A DNA stretch of 64,000 bases from Lewinellaceae bacterium (GTDB lineage Bacteria > Bacteroidota > Bacteroidia > Chitinophagales > Saprospiraceae): positions 372,001 through 436,000 of the forward strand of contig JACJXW010000008.1 in the NCBI GenBank assembly GCA_020636405.1. Reading direction: 5' to 3'. A program made the translations under genes and the position numbers. Below the pieces are notes generated by a model. The model was given only the letters and a program-made list of their open reading frames with translations, was not told where the DNA came from and searched no databases. Below, one piece after another: positions 32,786 to 42,600 of the stretch. Within the stretch, counting starts at the first letter, position 1; the number at the start of each line of letters is the position of its first letter.

Positions 32786-34813
32786 TTATTCTGCCCTTGT
32801 CATTTTTTTAGGAGCTAACCTAAAAAGTATGCCATTCCGCCTCACATTAACCCACTTAGAAGTATCTGTTCCAATCACAGAATTTGTTAGAAATAATGTG
32901 TCATTCTTCCAAAAATTGCCACTGGGATAAATTGTATCCACATGTGGCACTAAAAAGGTGTTTCCATTACCGAGTAAACCTTCTCTGGTACCGACTTCAT
33001 CATTGTAGGCACCAATTGTTGAAGCAAATCCACTGAAATATGAAAACCAAAAAGAGCGGCTACTACTTACTCCAATCGGAATTGTTAGTTCAGTCCCATC
33101 AATAATTCCATCGGAACTTCCTATCGGGTCTATGATGTCTCCTTTCCCCATTCCCAATCCAAACACTTCTTTTCCACTTGGATTCTCCGGGTATCTAAAC
33201 ACGCTAATAACATTTTTAGAAGCCCACTTAACTTGGTTCAACCAAGTTGATACCAATTGTTGAAATGATCCTGTTTTATAGGTCCTTTTGGCAGAAACCA
33301 CTACCTCATCAATTCCAGCCACCAATCCTCCAGTGTTAGGTATTACTTCTCCTTTCTTAACTGGATCGCCCTTACTTGTATTTAATAACGGCGTAAATAA
33401 TCCATACTCGGCATCTCTCTGAGCTTGCCAAGCATCATATTCCGCTTTTCTTCTGTCATACCTTTCATCCTTTTCCTCTGCACTTAGCCCCAAAGGGTCA
33501 ATTAACCTGATCGGATTACCGTGAACATAGTTAAAAGCGCTCCATGACGGAGTTTGCTCCGCCAGCGGATCCACCGCCGTCCACCTCCCGATCGCCCCAT
33601 CATACCACCGCGCCCCATAATCCATGAGGTTGATCTCATAATCCCCATTCAGCTCCTTGCCATTATACAGGTACTTGTTCTCCGGGGCCACCGTCTCGTA
33701 CCACGGGCCCAGGTGGTTCATGCCGAACGGGTAGTAGTGGCTCTCTTGCGTGATCTCCAACTCATTCAAGGGCGTCGCAGGGTCGTCCTCCTCCAGGTCA
33801 ACAATACCATTTTGGTTGAAGTCGGAGAACACAAGCCGGGTGTTACCAAGATGGTCCTGGTGGAAGTACTCCGCCCGGTACCTTGTTATCTGCCCCCCAG
33901 TATACTCCGCCACCATACGGCCATCCGGGGCGTAGATAGCCTCCAGTTTCCCATCGAGGTACTCGATGCCCGAAGCGTAGCCGGTGACACCGAACTCCCC
34001 GTACTTGAACCACTTGCGGCCCGTCGCGTCGTAAACCAGCCTCATTTGGCCGATCTCGGAAGGTAAATTAAGGAAATTGTACCGCATCATCAAGCCCTTG
34101 TGGGGATCAAATTCCAGGTTCCCGTTGGCGTCATAATCGTATTCCGCCTCGTCATCCCCCCCAGGCTTGAAGCCGTAGGGCCTGCCGGCTACCGGCGCGG
34201 AGTCTTGTACTTTATTCAGCCGGTTGCTGGAAGCATCGTAAATCAGCTGAAGGTCGTCGATAACCTTTGGCTCGAAACAATCGGCGCCCGGCGCCATGCC
34301 CATCCGCCGGATATTCAGGATATTCCCCACCGCATCATAGCCGATGCCCGGCACGGAATACTCCTCCGAAGGCACTGCGCTCACCGGCGGCCCAAACCGG
34401 AAAGCCGTTGGCGATTGGGGCACTGCCGGGGTAGCCTGCAGGTAGCCATAAGCAGCCGACGTAACCCTGTTTAGCGGGCCGTAGGAATACCGATAGTACT
34501 TCGGCGCCCGGTTGGTGATCTTCCAGCGCAGTTCCTTGATATTGCCGTTGCGTTCATATTCCTGGAACTTCATGGCAAACAAGGGGCGGCGCGAAGTAAC
34601 CACCACGCTGACCTCCTCATCAGGTGAATTCAGCACCAGCTCGTCCAGTATCGTGTAGGGGCCGTCGAGCAGGTTCAGCAAGCCTTCGCCGAGGATGTAC
34701 ATCGTAGAGCCATCGCAGAGTTGAACCAGGTAGATGGTGAGCGGGGCGTGTACGGCGATCCAGTGTGTGCTACATATTGTGATACACGGTTCGGCATCAG
34801 CAAATGAACCCAA
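32786..34813 (-). CDS. 5'-truncated RHS protein with tip 4
   Basis: 675 residues. Residues 1-23 are unrelated to the rest; from PLTIYLVQLCDGSTMYIL on it is nearly identical to the RHS gene at 39.6-43.3 kb. The core runs through 'RAEYFHQDHLGNTRLVFSDF', YYPFGMNHLGPWYET, GRWTAVDPLAE and ends NPIRLIDPLG at about 441. The tip (about 235 residues) is unrelated to the other tips: a charged helix, 'IDEVVVSAKRTYK', then a beta-rich stretch with FSYFSGFAST. No catalytic motif was recognised. Without a signal, N-terminal RHS repeats or a delivery domain, it is an orphan module. A lipoprotein immunity candidate follows. Confidence 0.8.
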   Translation of the reverse strand: MGSFADAEPCITICSTHWIAVHAPLTIYLVQLCDGSTMYILGEGLLNLLDGPYTILDELVLNSPDEEVSVVVTSRRPLFAMKFQEYERNGNIKELRWKITNRAPKYYRYSYGPLNRVTSAAYGYLQATPAVPQSPTAFRFGPPVSAVPSEEYSVPGIGYDAVGNILNIRRMGMAPGADCFEPKVIDDLQLIYDASSNRLNKVQDSAPVAGRPYGFKPGGDDEAEYDYDANGNLEFDPHKGLMMRYNFLNLPSEIGQMRLVYDATGRKWFKYGEFGVTGYASGIEYLDGKLEAIYAPDGRMVAEYTGGQITRYRAEYFHQDHLGNTRLVFSDFNQNGIVDLEEDDPATPLNELEITQESHYYPFGMNHLGPWYETVAPENKYLYNGKELNGDYEINLMDYGARWYDGAIGRWTAVDPLAEQTPSWSAFNYVHGNPIRLIDPLGLSAEEKDERYDRRKAEYDAWQAQRDAEYGLFTPLLNTSKGDPVKKGEVIPNTGGLVAGIDEVVVSAKRTYKTGSFQQLVSTWLNQVKWASKNVISVFRYPENPSGKEVFGLGMGKGDIIDPIGSSDGIIDGTELTIPIGVSSSRSFWFSYFSGFASTIGAYNDEVGTREGLLGNGNTFLVPHVDTIYPSGNFWKNDTLFLTNSVIGTDTSKWVNVRRNGILFRLAPKKMTRAE

Positions 34814-34837
34814 GCCACTTTTGTGCGGTGCTCCACA

Positions 34838-35467
34838 TTAGGGCAAAATCGCATTGAATATATAAAAATCAATAATAAATACTGGAGCCATGAGTAAAAT
34901 ATGTATAAAGGCTTTCGATATGGAATAATCATTTATTTTGACTAGCCCCTTTAACAAAAGAATAAAACCCCATGTTTTTAATCCAATTATTGCTCCCTTG
35001 ATCACAAGTAAAAAGAACTCTTGAAGGAGAGAATAATCAGAGTTTGACATATAAACACTTTTCCCCAGAGTGCTCCAAGTGCCAAGAATTAGCACGAATA
35101 TCCAAAAGTCAACCCTTCTCACTATCGCTAAAAGTTGCAAGTAGTTACGAAAATCTTTTATACTCCTTTTACCTTCTAAATTTAGAAACCATTTCCCTAC
35201 TAACGGAAAAAGGAAACCGATTAAGTAATTATGAATGATACCATAAATCGCCCCTGCAAAAACCAAAAAAATTATTATTTCAGGTAAATCAAATTCATCT
35301 CCTCTGTAAAGGTATGATGAATCTACAATATGCATAACGGTTATTCCGTATAGACTAAAAAACAATAACTTTTTTATTTTGCCATCTTTCTGCTCAAACA
35401 ATTCGCCTAAAACTATTTGGGACTTATAAAAAATGGCAAATAGCTTTATCAAACGGTTATCACTCAT
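34838..35467 (-). CDS. Multi-pass membrane immunity candidate (tip 3)
   Basis: 209 residues with about five hydrophobic segments (around 33-50, 63-100, 120-140, 150-175, 185-208); reminiscent of Yip1-like proteins. It starts within the last codons of the tip 3 gene (8-bp overlap, ATGAGTGA). A membrane immunity protein fits a tip that itself has hydrophobic, possibly membrane-acting segments. No named family is claimed. Confidence 0.65.
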   Translation of the reverse strand: MSDNRLIKLFAIFYKSQIVLGELFEQKDGKIKKLLFFSLYGITVMHIVDSSYLYRGDEFDLPEIIIFLVFAGAIYGIIHNYLIGFLFPLVGKWFLNLEGKRSIKDFRNYLQLLAIVRRVDFWIFVLILGTWSTLGKSVYMSNSDYSLLQEFFLLVIKGAIIGLKTWGFILLLKGLVKINDYSISKAFIHILLMAPVFIIDFYIFNAILP

Positions 35468-36197
35468 CAGTTGACTTTTTCTGTTGTTCCTTTTTAATTA
35501 ATTCATAGGCCTGCATCCAGGATTCTCGAATAGCTTGCAACGTAGCAGCATTACCAAATTCTTTTCTGATAACCTCTTCATCAACTGGTAAGGCTTTATC
35601 TATAACAAAACCCACACCTTGATCAACTATTTTTTCCATTAATTCTTCTTTCTCTCCTCGTATTATGTAAACTCCAGCTTCTAATGCATCTCCAGTGGTT
35701 TCTACTCCTCCTCCGATTATGATTAGAAGTCCTGAAGCTCCCTCTGTAGGAATTAACAAGGTGTAACCAGCTACCTGTGATGCATCACCAAAAGATTGTA
35801 AAATACCTGAGGAGACATCCATTGGTAATGCTATAGATTCTCCTAAAATTCTAAGAGTCGATTCCATGACAATAGTGGCATCCTTAGTTTTCTTTACGGC
35901 TCCCCAATCAAGCACTGGGTCAACATTTTGAATTTCTGCTTCATTGCCACTACGGTTGGTTTTATTCCTGTTATGTAGTCTTTCGATTGCATTGGCTCCA
36001 CTGGACATGTTTTCGAGAATCAAGCCTTTCGACTTTTGAACTTTTCCATACACCTCAATAAATGGCAATACCCAATTTGGAACAAATTGCAACCCGTGCA
36101 AGTCAATTCCCGTTGTTGGATTATTACTCGCATAATTATAAACCGACAAATGCGGAAACTCCTCCGCAATCGGGTCCACCCCCGTAAACCTCCCCAC
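35460..36197 (-). CDS. Orphan RHS C-terminal tip 3 (putative membrane-acting toxin)
   Basis: 245 residues from the first Met, in frame with the end of an RHS core: GRFTGVDPIAEEFPHLSVYN, then NNPTTGIDLHGLQ. The tip carries two hydrophobic runs (SIALPMDVSSGILQSFGDA and 'YTLLIPTEGASGLLIIIGGG') and a charged C-terminus. A pore-forming or membrane-inserting action is plausible by inference, supported by the membrane-type partner encoded in overlap. The core upstream is broken, so the natural start is lost. Confidence 0.7.
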   Translation of the reverse strand: MGRFTGVDPIAEEFPHLSVYNYASNNPTTGIDLHGLQFVPNWVLPFIEVYGKVQKSKGLILENMSSGANAIERLHNRNKTNRSGNEAEIQNVDPVLDWGAVKKTKDATIVMESTLRILGESIALPMDVSSGILQSFGDASQVAGYTLLIPTEGASGLLIIIGGGVETTGDALEAGVYIIRGEKEELMEKIVDQGVGFVIDKALPVDEEVIRKEFGNAATLQAIRESWMQAYELIKKEQQKKSTDE

Positions 36198-36987
36198 CGC
36201 CGGGTCGTACCACCGCGCCCCGTACTCGTAGAGGTTGATCTCGTAGTCGGCGCTGAGCTCCTTGCCATTATACAGGTACTTGTTCTTCCCGAAGCTACGT
36301 TCGGGACTTCCGCTGCGCTACAGCCGGCGCCACCGTCTCATACCACGGCCCCAGGTGGTTCATCCCGAACGGATAATAGTGCGCCTCCTGCGTAATCTCC
36401 AATTCATTAATCGCCGTCGTCGGGTCCTCCTCCGTCAGCTCGATCAGGCCATTCTGGTTGAAGTCGGAGAATACGAGCCTGGTGTTACCAAGAGCTTGTC
36501 CCGTACCCGCAGGGTCGGGATGATCCTGATGGAAATACTCCGCCCGGTATCTGGTGATCGTGCCACCGGTATACTCCGCCACCATACGCCCATCCGGCGC
36601 GTATATCGCCTCCAATTTCCCATCAAGGTACTCGATGCCCGAGGCGTAGCTGGTGACGCCGAACTCGCCGTGTTTGAGCTTGCTTGGAGGTGGTGCTTTT
36701 GAAGCGAACCTGCCGGCCTGCGGCATAGCAGGCGGGAATGACAGGTTTGGGGTTCTCGCGAGGCTTCCCGCCATCCGGCGGAACAGGCTATTTATGAGCG
36801 CGTAGCGGCGCTACGGGCGAAGAAATAGACGAAGCGAGAGCCTGTCCCGACTTCCTGTCGGGATTCCAAAACCTGTCATTTGCAGCCAAAATGATCACCT
36901 CCAAGCAAGCTCTAAAACCACTTGCGGCCCGTCGCGTCGTAGGCCAGGCTCATTTGCCCGATCTGTTTTGGCAAATTAAGGAAATTG
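36198..36987 (-). pseudogene. Broken RHS core before tip 3
   Basis: It encodes the same RHS-core region as copies at 30, 33.5 and 40.5 kb but in broken frames. Three insertions are visible: a hairpin-containing insert near 36285-36325; an in-frame 27-bp palindromic insert near 36489-36515 (CCCG-t-ACCC-gca-GGGTCGGG), which adds PDPAGTGQA inside HQDH/LGNTRL; and a 237-bp inverted-repeat element at 36676-36912. Confidence 0.8.
36676..36912. mobile_element. MITE-like inverted-repeat element, copy 2
   Basis: Same ends and interior as copy 1, inserted at the same RHS position, but 52 bp longer. The extra DNA is itself palindromic: GCCTGC-ggcata-GCAGGC near 36716-36735 and TCCCGACTTCCTGTCGGGA near 36845-36863. 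This suggests successive palindrome insertions. Confidence 0.65.
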
Positions 36988-37199
36988 GGGAGAATTGCTG
37001 GCATCTTCACTGCGGACAGGAGGCTTGCCTGGCCGCAAAAGGACGAGTTTATCCGGTCACGCTACCTCAGTCCGCGTGCGATGAGCCTCTTTTGCCTCTG
37101 GGGTTTCGGCGGATCGGTAACCCTGCAGCGAGCCAGGTGGGGTTGGTTTTTGATGAAGAAGGGGGGTAGGGCGAAGGCGTGGTATGGCTTTCTCAGGGG

Positions 37200-37526
37200 T
37201 CAGCCTTTAACCCGGCGCTCGATAGATTCCTGGCTTCGGTTGCTGTGGGTAATTTCAACAACGGATACGATGAGCTTTTCGTCGTTGATGGAGTAAATGA
37301 TTCGGTAGTCCCATTTTAGCACTCTGCGGTATATTTGCTGCCCGTCGCAGAGGTAGTGTTCCTTTTCATGAGACTCTGGGAAACGCGCCAGGCTCTTTAT
37401 GGTTTTTCCTATTGCCCGGCGAACTTTGGCCGCCATTTCGGCAGAAGCTTCCTGTTCGATGCGGCTACTGATCCTGCGTAAACTATTCTGAGCCATTGGA
37501 GTCACGACAACCTTGTAGGTTACCAT
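37200..37526 (-). CDS. RelE/ParE-family toxin (copy 2)
   Basis: 108 residues, same protein as the copy at 30804-31130. Perfect protein identity argues for recent duplication or gene conversion. It overlaps its antitoxin by 7 bp. Confidence 0.85.
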   Translation of the reverse strand: MVTYKVVVTPMAQNSLRRISSRIEQEASAEMAAKVRRAIGKTIKSLARFPESHEKEHYLCDGQQIYRRVLKWDYRIIYSINDEKLIVSVVEITHSNRSQESIERRVKG

Positions 37527-37783
37527 TTTTCCATTTCTTTTTCCAGGTCCTCGATCGTGATGTACTCTCCTCGTTCTACCCCCTCCAGCTGTTCTTTGAA
37601 CAGTTTCCTGGCTACACTCGCATAAAGAGGAACGCCGTCAACATCATAGCCGATGATAGGGTCTTCATGCTCGCGCACATAAGCATCCAACATGGAATGG
37701 ACCACTTTGAGAAAGCTTTCATCCTGTACTTTTTCCAGATAGGACTGGATCTCGGCTCTGATTTCTACAGCACTCATGATCAT
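37520..37783 (-). CDS. Antitoxin partner of RelE/ParE toxin (copy 2)
   Basis: 87 residues from the Met at 37783 (MIMSAVEIRAEIQSYLEK). The frame is open much further upstream (to 38125), but that part translates repeat DNA and is not a real N-terminus. It differs from copy 1 only at a few N-terminal residues (SAVEI against NAVQI). Confidence 0.8.
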   Translation of the reverse strand: MIMSAVEIRAEIQSYLEKVQDESFLKVVHSMLDAYVREHEDPIIGYDVDGVPLYASVARKLFKEQLEGVERGEYITIEDLEKEMEKW

Positions 37784-38130
37784 TAGTTTTTGTAAATATA
37801 AAGATAACGGTTTTCTCTGGATTATCGTTTCTCCCCAGGCAGTATTTGTGGAGGGCAGTGGCCGGCCTGTTAGGCTGCGTTGTTCACAGCTGCAGCTTGC
37901 CGGGGGCTTCTGGACGGGTTGCCCGACGGTAATACTTTCCAGATAGGGCAGGAGCCCTGTACCTTGGGCCGTGTACGACGATACGTCGTAACGAACTGTA
38001 CAAACAAGTGGGGCGCAAGCGGGGGATTTTGTAACTTGTTGGTTTTCAGGGGGGATTTTTGGCTGTTTTTGGAGGCCCTTTTTGATAAGGGGGGGTAGCG
38101 GGATTAACGAGCTGGATTCCCTCATGCTCT

Positions 38131-38628
38131 TTAGTCTATCAATACATTCGGCCAGGAGCTCCCAAATGCTTCAATTTCCAAAAGCTTCATATTATTGCTT
38201 TCATAAAAATCTAAAATGAGTTCATTGGATAAATCTTTCAAAAGAATAGAGATTATTCCTGCATGTTCTGCTGTAAACTCAAATTGCCAGTTGAAATAAT
38301 TCAATCCTGGAACAGAAGCTGCTCCACAGTAGTTAGAGTATTCTGTAAATAAGTAAAATTCATTGTCCCTAATTGATTGTAAATCATTAAGGTATTTTCT
38401 GAGTTTTTCTTTGTCTTCAAAAGGGATTGTTTTTTTATAACTTTCTAAAGCACGAACTCCACTGGCTTTTTCTTTGATCATTTCCGTCTCTTCCAAGGAT
38501 AATAAATTCCCTGCGTGTATCGGTGTGGTGATAACAAGTCGATTCAATTCTTTAAGGTATTCATTAAGAAAACCCTTGCCTTTTATTTTCCTTCTTTTGA
38601 TATCACTGGTTGCCTCTCTTTTCATCAT
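38131..38628 (-). CDS. Immunity candidate for RHS tip 2
   Basis: 165 residues from the Met at 38628; upstream Mets at 38649 and 38670 are possible. All starts overlap the 3' end of the tip 2 gene, as toxin-immunity pairs often do. Basic N-terminus, then a helical, acidic body with 'GLNYFNWQFEFTAEHAGIIS' and a C-terminal EAFGSSWPNVLID. Cytoplasmic, no signal, which fits a nuclease-type toxin. No named family. Confidence 0.65.
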   Translation of the reverse strand: MMKREATSDIKRRKIKGKGFLNEYLKELNRLVITTPIHAGNLLSLEETEMIKEKASGVRALESYKKTIPFEDKEKLRKYLNDLQSIRDNEFYLFTEYSNYCGAASVPGLNYFNWQFEFTAEHAGIISILLKDLSNELILDFYESNNMKLLEIEAFGSSWPNVLID

Positions 38629-39238
38629 AATATACTTTGGATTTGTCATTTTGTAATTTTGGGCGGCCATGCTCGTTCATTCTTACTTCACCTGTCCTCG
38701 GATCTTCTTTCACTTTTCCAGCTTCCCAGTGAGCCCCTTCATGATTGCGATCCATGGTTTGCTGTTGAACTGACTTGGTTTGAGTGCCGCCTCCTCCTTT
38801 TGGCACTTCGTAAGTATACTCTCGGCCAGAAGCATTTTTTGATTGAGATCTAGGTTGTTGGCTCGTCGGAATTCCTTCTTGCCGCATTACTTCTCTTCTT
38901 GCGGCTCTTGAAGTTTTCATTTTCCCAGTTCCTCCTATATTGGAAGTCCAGGCATTATAAAACTCATTTACTACGTCTTCATTAGTGGCATTTTCATCAG
39001 AAGCTGTAGCAATAATATTGTCAATTGTATTTATTGGAGCAAGCAAGAAGGCAGTCGCATCGGCCAACCCAGCTTTAAAGCTATTTCTCTCTCTCATTTC
39101 AGGGGTGGCAGTTCGGATAATCCCCCTGTTATCGTTGCCGACAATTTTTTCTGCAATTACGCTGTAGCGTACTTTCTGAAGCCCATGCAGGTCAATATTC
39201 GCCACCGGCTCATTCTCCGCATAATTAAACGCATTCAC
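38603..39238 (-). CDS. Orphan RHS C-terminal tip 2 (nuclease-like toxin)
   Basis: 211 residues from the first Met. Only about ten codons of RHS core remain upstream (IAEEFPWVNAFNYAENEPVA, then NIDLHGLQ). The C-terminal 70 residues (YTYEVPKGGGGTQTKSVQQQ, MDRNHEGAHWEAGKVK, then 'GRPKLQNDKSKVYYDEKRG') resemble predicted RNase/nuclease toxin domains seen at the ends of RHS and other polymorphic toxins. The His/Glu/Lys-rich set would be catalytic. The family name is uncertain. An overlapping downstream gene is the likely immunity gene. Confidence 0.7.
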   Translation of the reverse strand: MNAFNYAENEPVANIDLHGLQKVRYSVIAEKIVGNDNRGIIRTATPEMRERNSFKAGLADATAFLLAPINTIDNIIATASDENATNEDVVNEFYNAWTSNIGGTGKMKTSRAARREVMRQEGIPTSQQPRSQSKNASGREYTYEVPKGGGGTQTKSVQQQTMDRNHEGAHWEAGKVKEDPRTGEVRMNEHGRPKLQNDKSKVYYDEKRGNQ

Positions 39239-39332
39239 CCATGGAAACTCCTCCGCGATCGGTGGTTCATTCCCAAACCGTAGGGTGACAGCAGAGACAT
39301 TAAGAATTGACAGGGACTGGAATGAGGGGATA

Positions 39333-39638
39333 TCAGGAAGTGTTCATCACTGATATTTTATATATAAAAATGCCAACTAAAATAGCTGCAATTAGAAAAG
39401 CCGTGATGTTGCTGATAATTTTTAACCTTACACTTTTCTGAAGTTCATTCTCTTTTATTGTCCACCAAGGTTTAATCGCTGATTCTATCATGAAGTCAAC
39501 CTTTTGTTGGCTTAAAGGAAATAAAAAGAAAATAAAAAAAGAGGTGCCATCCCTTTTATTTATCAGATAACTATTGATTACTAATCTAACAAATATTAGA
39601 AAAAAAAGAATTTTTATTGTCAGGTTTATAGTATTCAT
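39333..39638 (-). CDS. Small membrane immunity candidate (tip 1)
   Basis: 101 residues with two hydrophobic segments (about 4-24 plus 29-42, and about 76-95). It starts 2 bp after the stop of the tip 1 RHS gene. The size, topology and placement suit an immunity protein for a toxin acting at the inner membrane or periplasm. No family recognised. Confidence 0.65.
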   Translation of the reverse strand: MNTINLTIKILFFLIFVRLVINSYLINKRDGTSFFIFFLFPLSQQKVDFMIESAIKPWWTIKENELQKSVRLKIISNITAFLIAAILVGIFIYKISVMNTS

Positions 39639-39640
39639 GG

Positions 39641-42600
39641 TTATCTATTAAGGAGTCTAAAATATCCTTCCGATTGCCATTGATTATCCGATTCCCTAAG
39701 CCCAGAATTAGTTATTCTAATTCCGCTTCTTATATTTATTCCTGTATCTCTGTTTCCGCTTTTTAACTTTCCAGAATAACCAATGATATTATCTCCATCC
39801 ATTATTGGATGAATATTTTTAACTGACCAATTCGGAGTTTTTAGTATTGTTCTAACTGCTTCACCTCGTGTTAATGATACAGATTTGACTTTATCAAAAT
39901 TAAATTTACTTAATGAAAGCCCTACACTAAACCCACCGGACACCCCAAATTGACTGTCACCAATACTGATATCGACTGGTCCACCAGCGAATGTAGCAAC
40001 TGCTGTTTTGCTGATTGCTTCTTTAAAGGAGGATGATTTCCAATCTACTAAAACCCCCGCGTCAAAAAGGTCTAAATCTCCCCCTATAAAAAACTGAGGA
40101 TTTGGGCTTCCCTCATAAAGGGTTTCAGTATTGTCAACAAATGAAGTCCCAGAAATACTATAACTTGTAACTCCATAATCATCAAAGGCAATTCCTGATT
40201 GATCAAATTGACCAAGTCCTTCAATAATTCCTAATGACAACCTTGCCTCTGCAAAAAGAATGATGACTGGAGGAGGTTGTTTTTTTCCCTTCTCTTTTTC
40301 CTCTTGTTTGATTTGTTCATTCAAATGATTCCAGGCATCGGCTCCTTGAACATAAGCCCCATTCGGGTCAATCAACCTAATTGGGTTATTCAGGGTATAA
40401 TTAAAGGGAGAATATGAGTGATAACTTTCCGCCAGCGGATCCACCGCCGTCCACCTCCCGATCGCCCCATCATACCACCTTGCCCCATAATCCATGAGGT
40501 TGATCTCATAATCCCCATTCAGCTCCTTGCCATTATACAGGTGCTTGTTCTCCGGCGCTACTGTCTCATACCAGGGGCCCAGGTGGTTCATGCCAAACGG
40601 ATAATAGTGGCTTTCCTGAGTGATCTCCAGTTCATTCAAGGGCGTCGCCGGATCATCCTCCTCCAGGTCCACAATACCATTTTGGTTGAAGTCGGAGAAC
40701 ACCAGCCGGGTGTTACCAAGATGGTCCTGGTGGAAGTACTCCGCCCGGTACCTTGTTATCTGCCCCCCAGTATACTCCGCCACCATGCGCCCATCTGGCG
40801 CGTAGATCGCCTCCAGTTTCCCATCGAGGTACTCGATGCCCGAGGCGTAGCTCGTCGTTCCGAACTCCCCGTACTTGAACCACTTGCGGCCCGTAGCGTC
40901 GTAAACCAGCCTCATTTGGCCGATCTCGGAAGGTAAATTAAGGAAATTGTACCGCATCGTCAAGCCCTTGTGGGGGTCAAATTTCAGGTTCCCGTTGGCG
41001 TCATAATCGTATTCCGCCTCGTCATCCCCCCCAGGCTTGAAGCCGTAGGGCCTGCCGGCTACCGGCGCGGAGTCTTGTACTTTATTCAGCCGGTTGCTGG
41101 AAGCATCGTAAATCAGCTGAAGGCCGTCGATAACCTTCGGCTCGAAACAACCGCCTACCGGAACCATGCCGTTCCGGATAATAGAAGTGATATTGCCCAC
41201 CGCATCATAGCCGATGCCCGGCACGGAATACTCCTCCGAAGGCACTGCGCTCACCGGCGGCCCAAACCGGAAAGCCGTTGGCGATTGGGGCACTGCCGGG
41301 GTAGCCTGCAGGTAGCCATAAGCAGCCGACGTAACCCTGTTTAGCGGGCCGTAGGAATACCGATAGTACTTCGGCGCCCGGTTGGTGATCTTCCAGCGCA
41401 GTTCCTTGATATTGCCGTTGCGTTCATATTCCCGGAACTTCATAGCAAACAAGGGGCGGCGCGTAGTAACCACCACGCCGATCTCCTCATCAGGCGAATT
41501 CAGCACCAGCTCGTCCAGTATCGTGTAGGGGCCGTCGAGCAGGTTCAGCAAGCCTTCGCCGAGGATGTACATCGTAGAGCCATCGCAGAGTTGAACCAGG
41601 TAGATGGTGAGCGGAAACGGCATAGAACAAAGGTCCGTATTACACATCTCACTATGGATCAGGGCAACCGATTCCTCCTGCTCCTGCCTATCCACCTCCG
41701 TACAAACAGGAGGCGCCGGCGTGCACTCTTCAGAAGGCGGGCCGGTGGGCTCCAGTTTGGTTTCACCCGAATAACTCAAGCCGTCGCTTAGCAGCATTTG
41801 AAACGATACCTCTTCCTTTTCACCCTCAGGGCTTACCGCCAGGAACCCCTGCTGAGCATTGTCCACATGAATGCGTTCATTGCGCCGGTACACACCCGGA
41901 ATGCCGGCCAGTTCCTCCCGGAAAGCCCAGTATTTTGAGCCGCTGGGAAACTCCACCTCGTACAAGGCCGTCGGGAAAGCCAGGCCCTCCAGGCTCCGCG
42001 TAGAGATCTTGAGCTGTATGTCATCTTCCGCTATTTGTTCCTCCTCCTCGCCCCCCGTCGGCTTGGGGCTTTCCTTCACCGGCGGGCAGGGGATGATCCG
42101 GGTGTCGCTCTTTATGAACTTCACCGTCAAGAACTTGGTGGCATTAGAGTAAGCAAGCACAACCATCCCCAAAGGATAATTCGTACCGGAGACCAGGAGG
42201 CGGTACCGTTCGTGCCCCAGCGGAGTAATAGTGATATCCTCGAAAATATAGCCGTTATTGGCCAGCCATGCCCGCAAGTCCTGTTCGAACAGGCCCAGCT
42301 CAGAAGCATCATAAGTAAAATTCGGCAGGGCAACGCTCTCATTGCTATTGCTCAGGACACTGAAAACAGAAGCATTATAAAGGGATAATTCAACGCTGTA
42401 GTCGGTAACCTCAATAACGCATTCCCCCGGCGCACAGGGGTCCAGCCCACCGATCGTCACGCTTTCCCCTTCCGTACAAAGCACCTCTACCAGGTCTTTG
42501 CACTTCACCTTTTTCTCAATCTGGATAGTATCCGCACTGGCATCGAAAGCCGTGCCGCAATCATCAAACAGCAATTCATCGTAGAAAATATCATTCATAT

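Larger units (their letters stand above)
36913..38026. repeat. 1.1-kb duplicated block, copy 2
   Basis: Partner of 30518-31635, same orientation. It contains an identical RelE-type toxin, an almost identical antitoxin and the same boundary repeat (GACGATACGTCGTAAC). Confidence 0.85.

Noticed and set aside
32786..34813. Complete RHS toxin gene
   Set aside because: The first 23 residues are unrelated to RHS proteins, and the N-terminal repeats and any secretion signal are missing; it is a displaced module.
37784..38125. Long N-terminal extension of the second antitoxin (201 residues in total)
   Set aside because: The extension translates a non-coding repeat also present, out of frame, near the first copy; the conserved start is at 37783.
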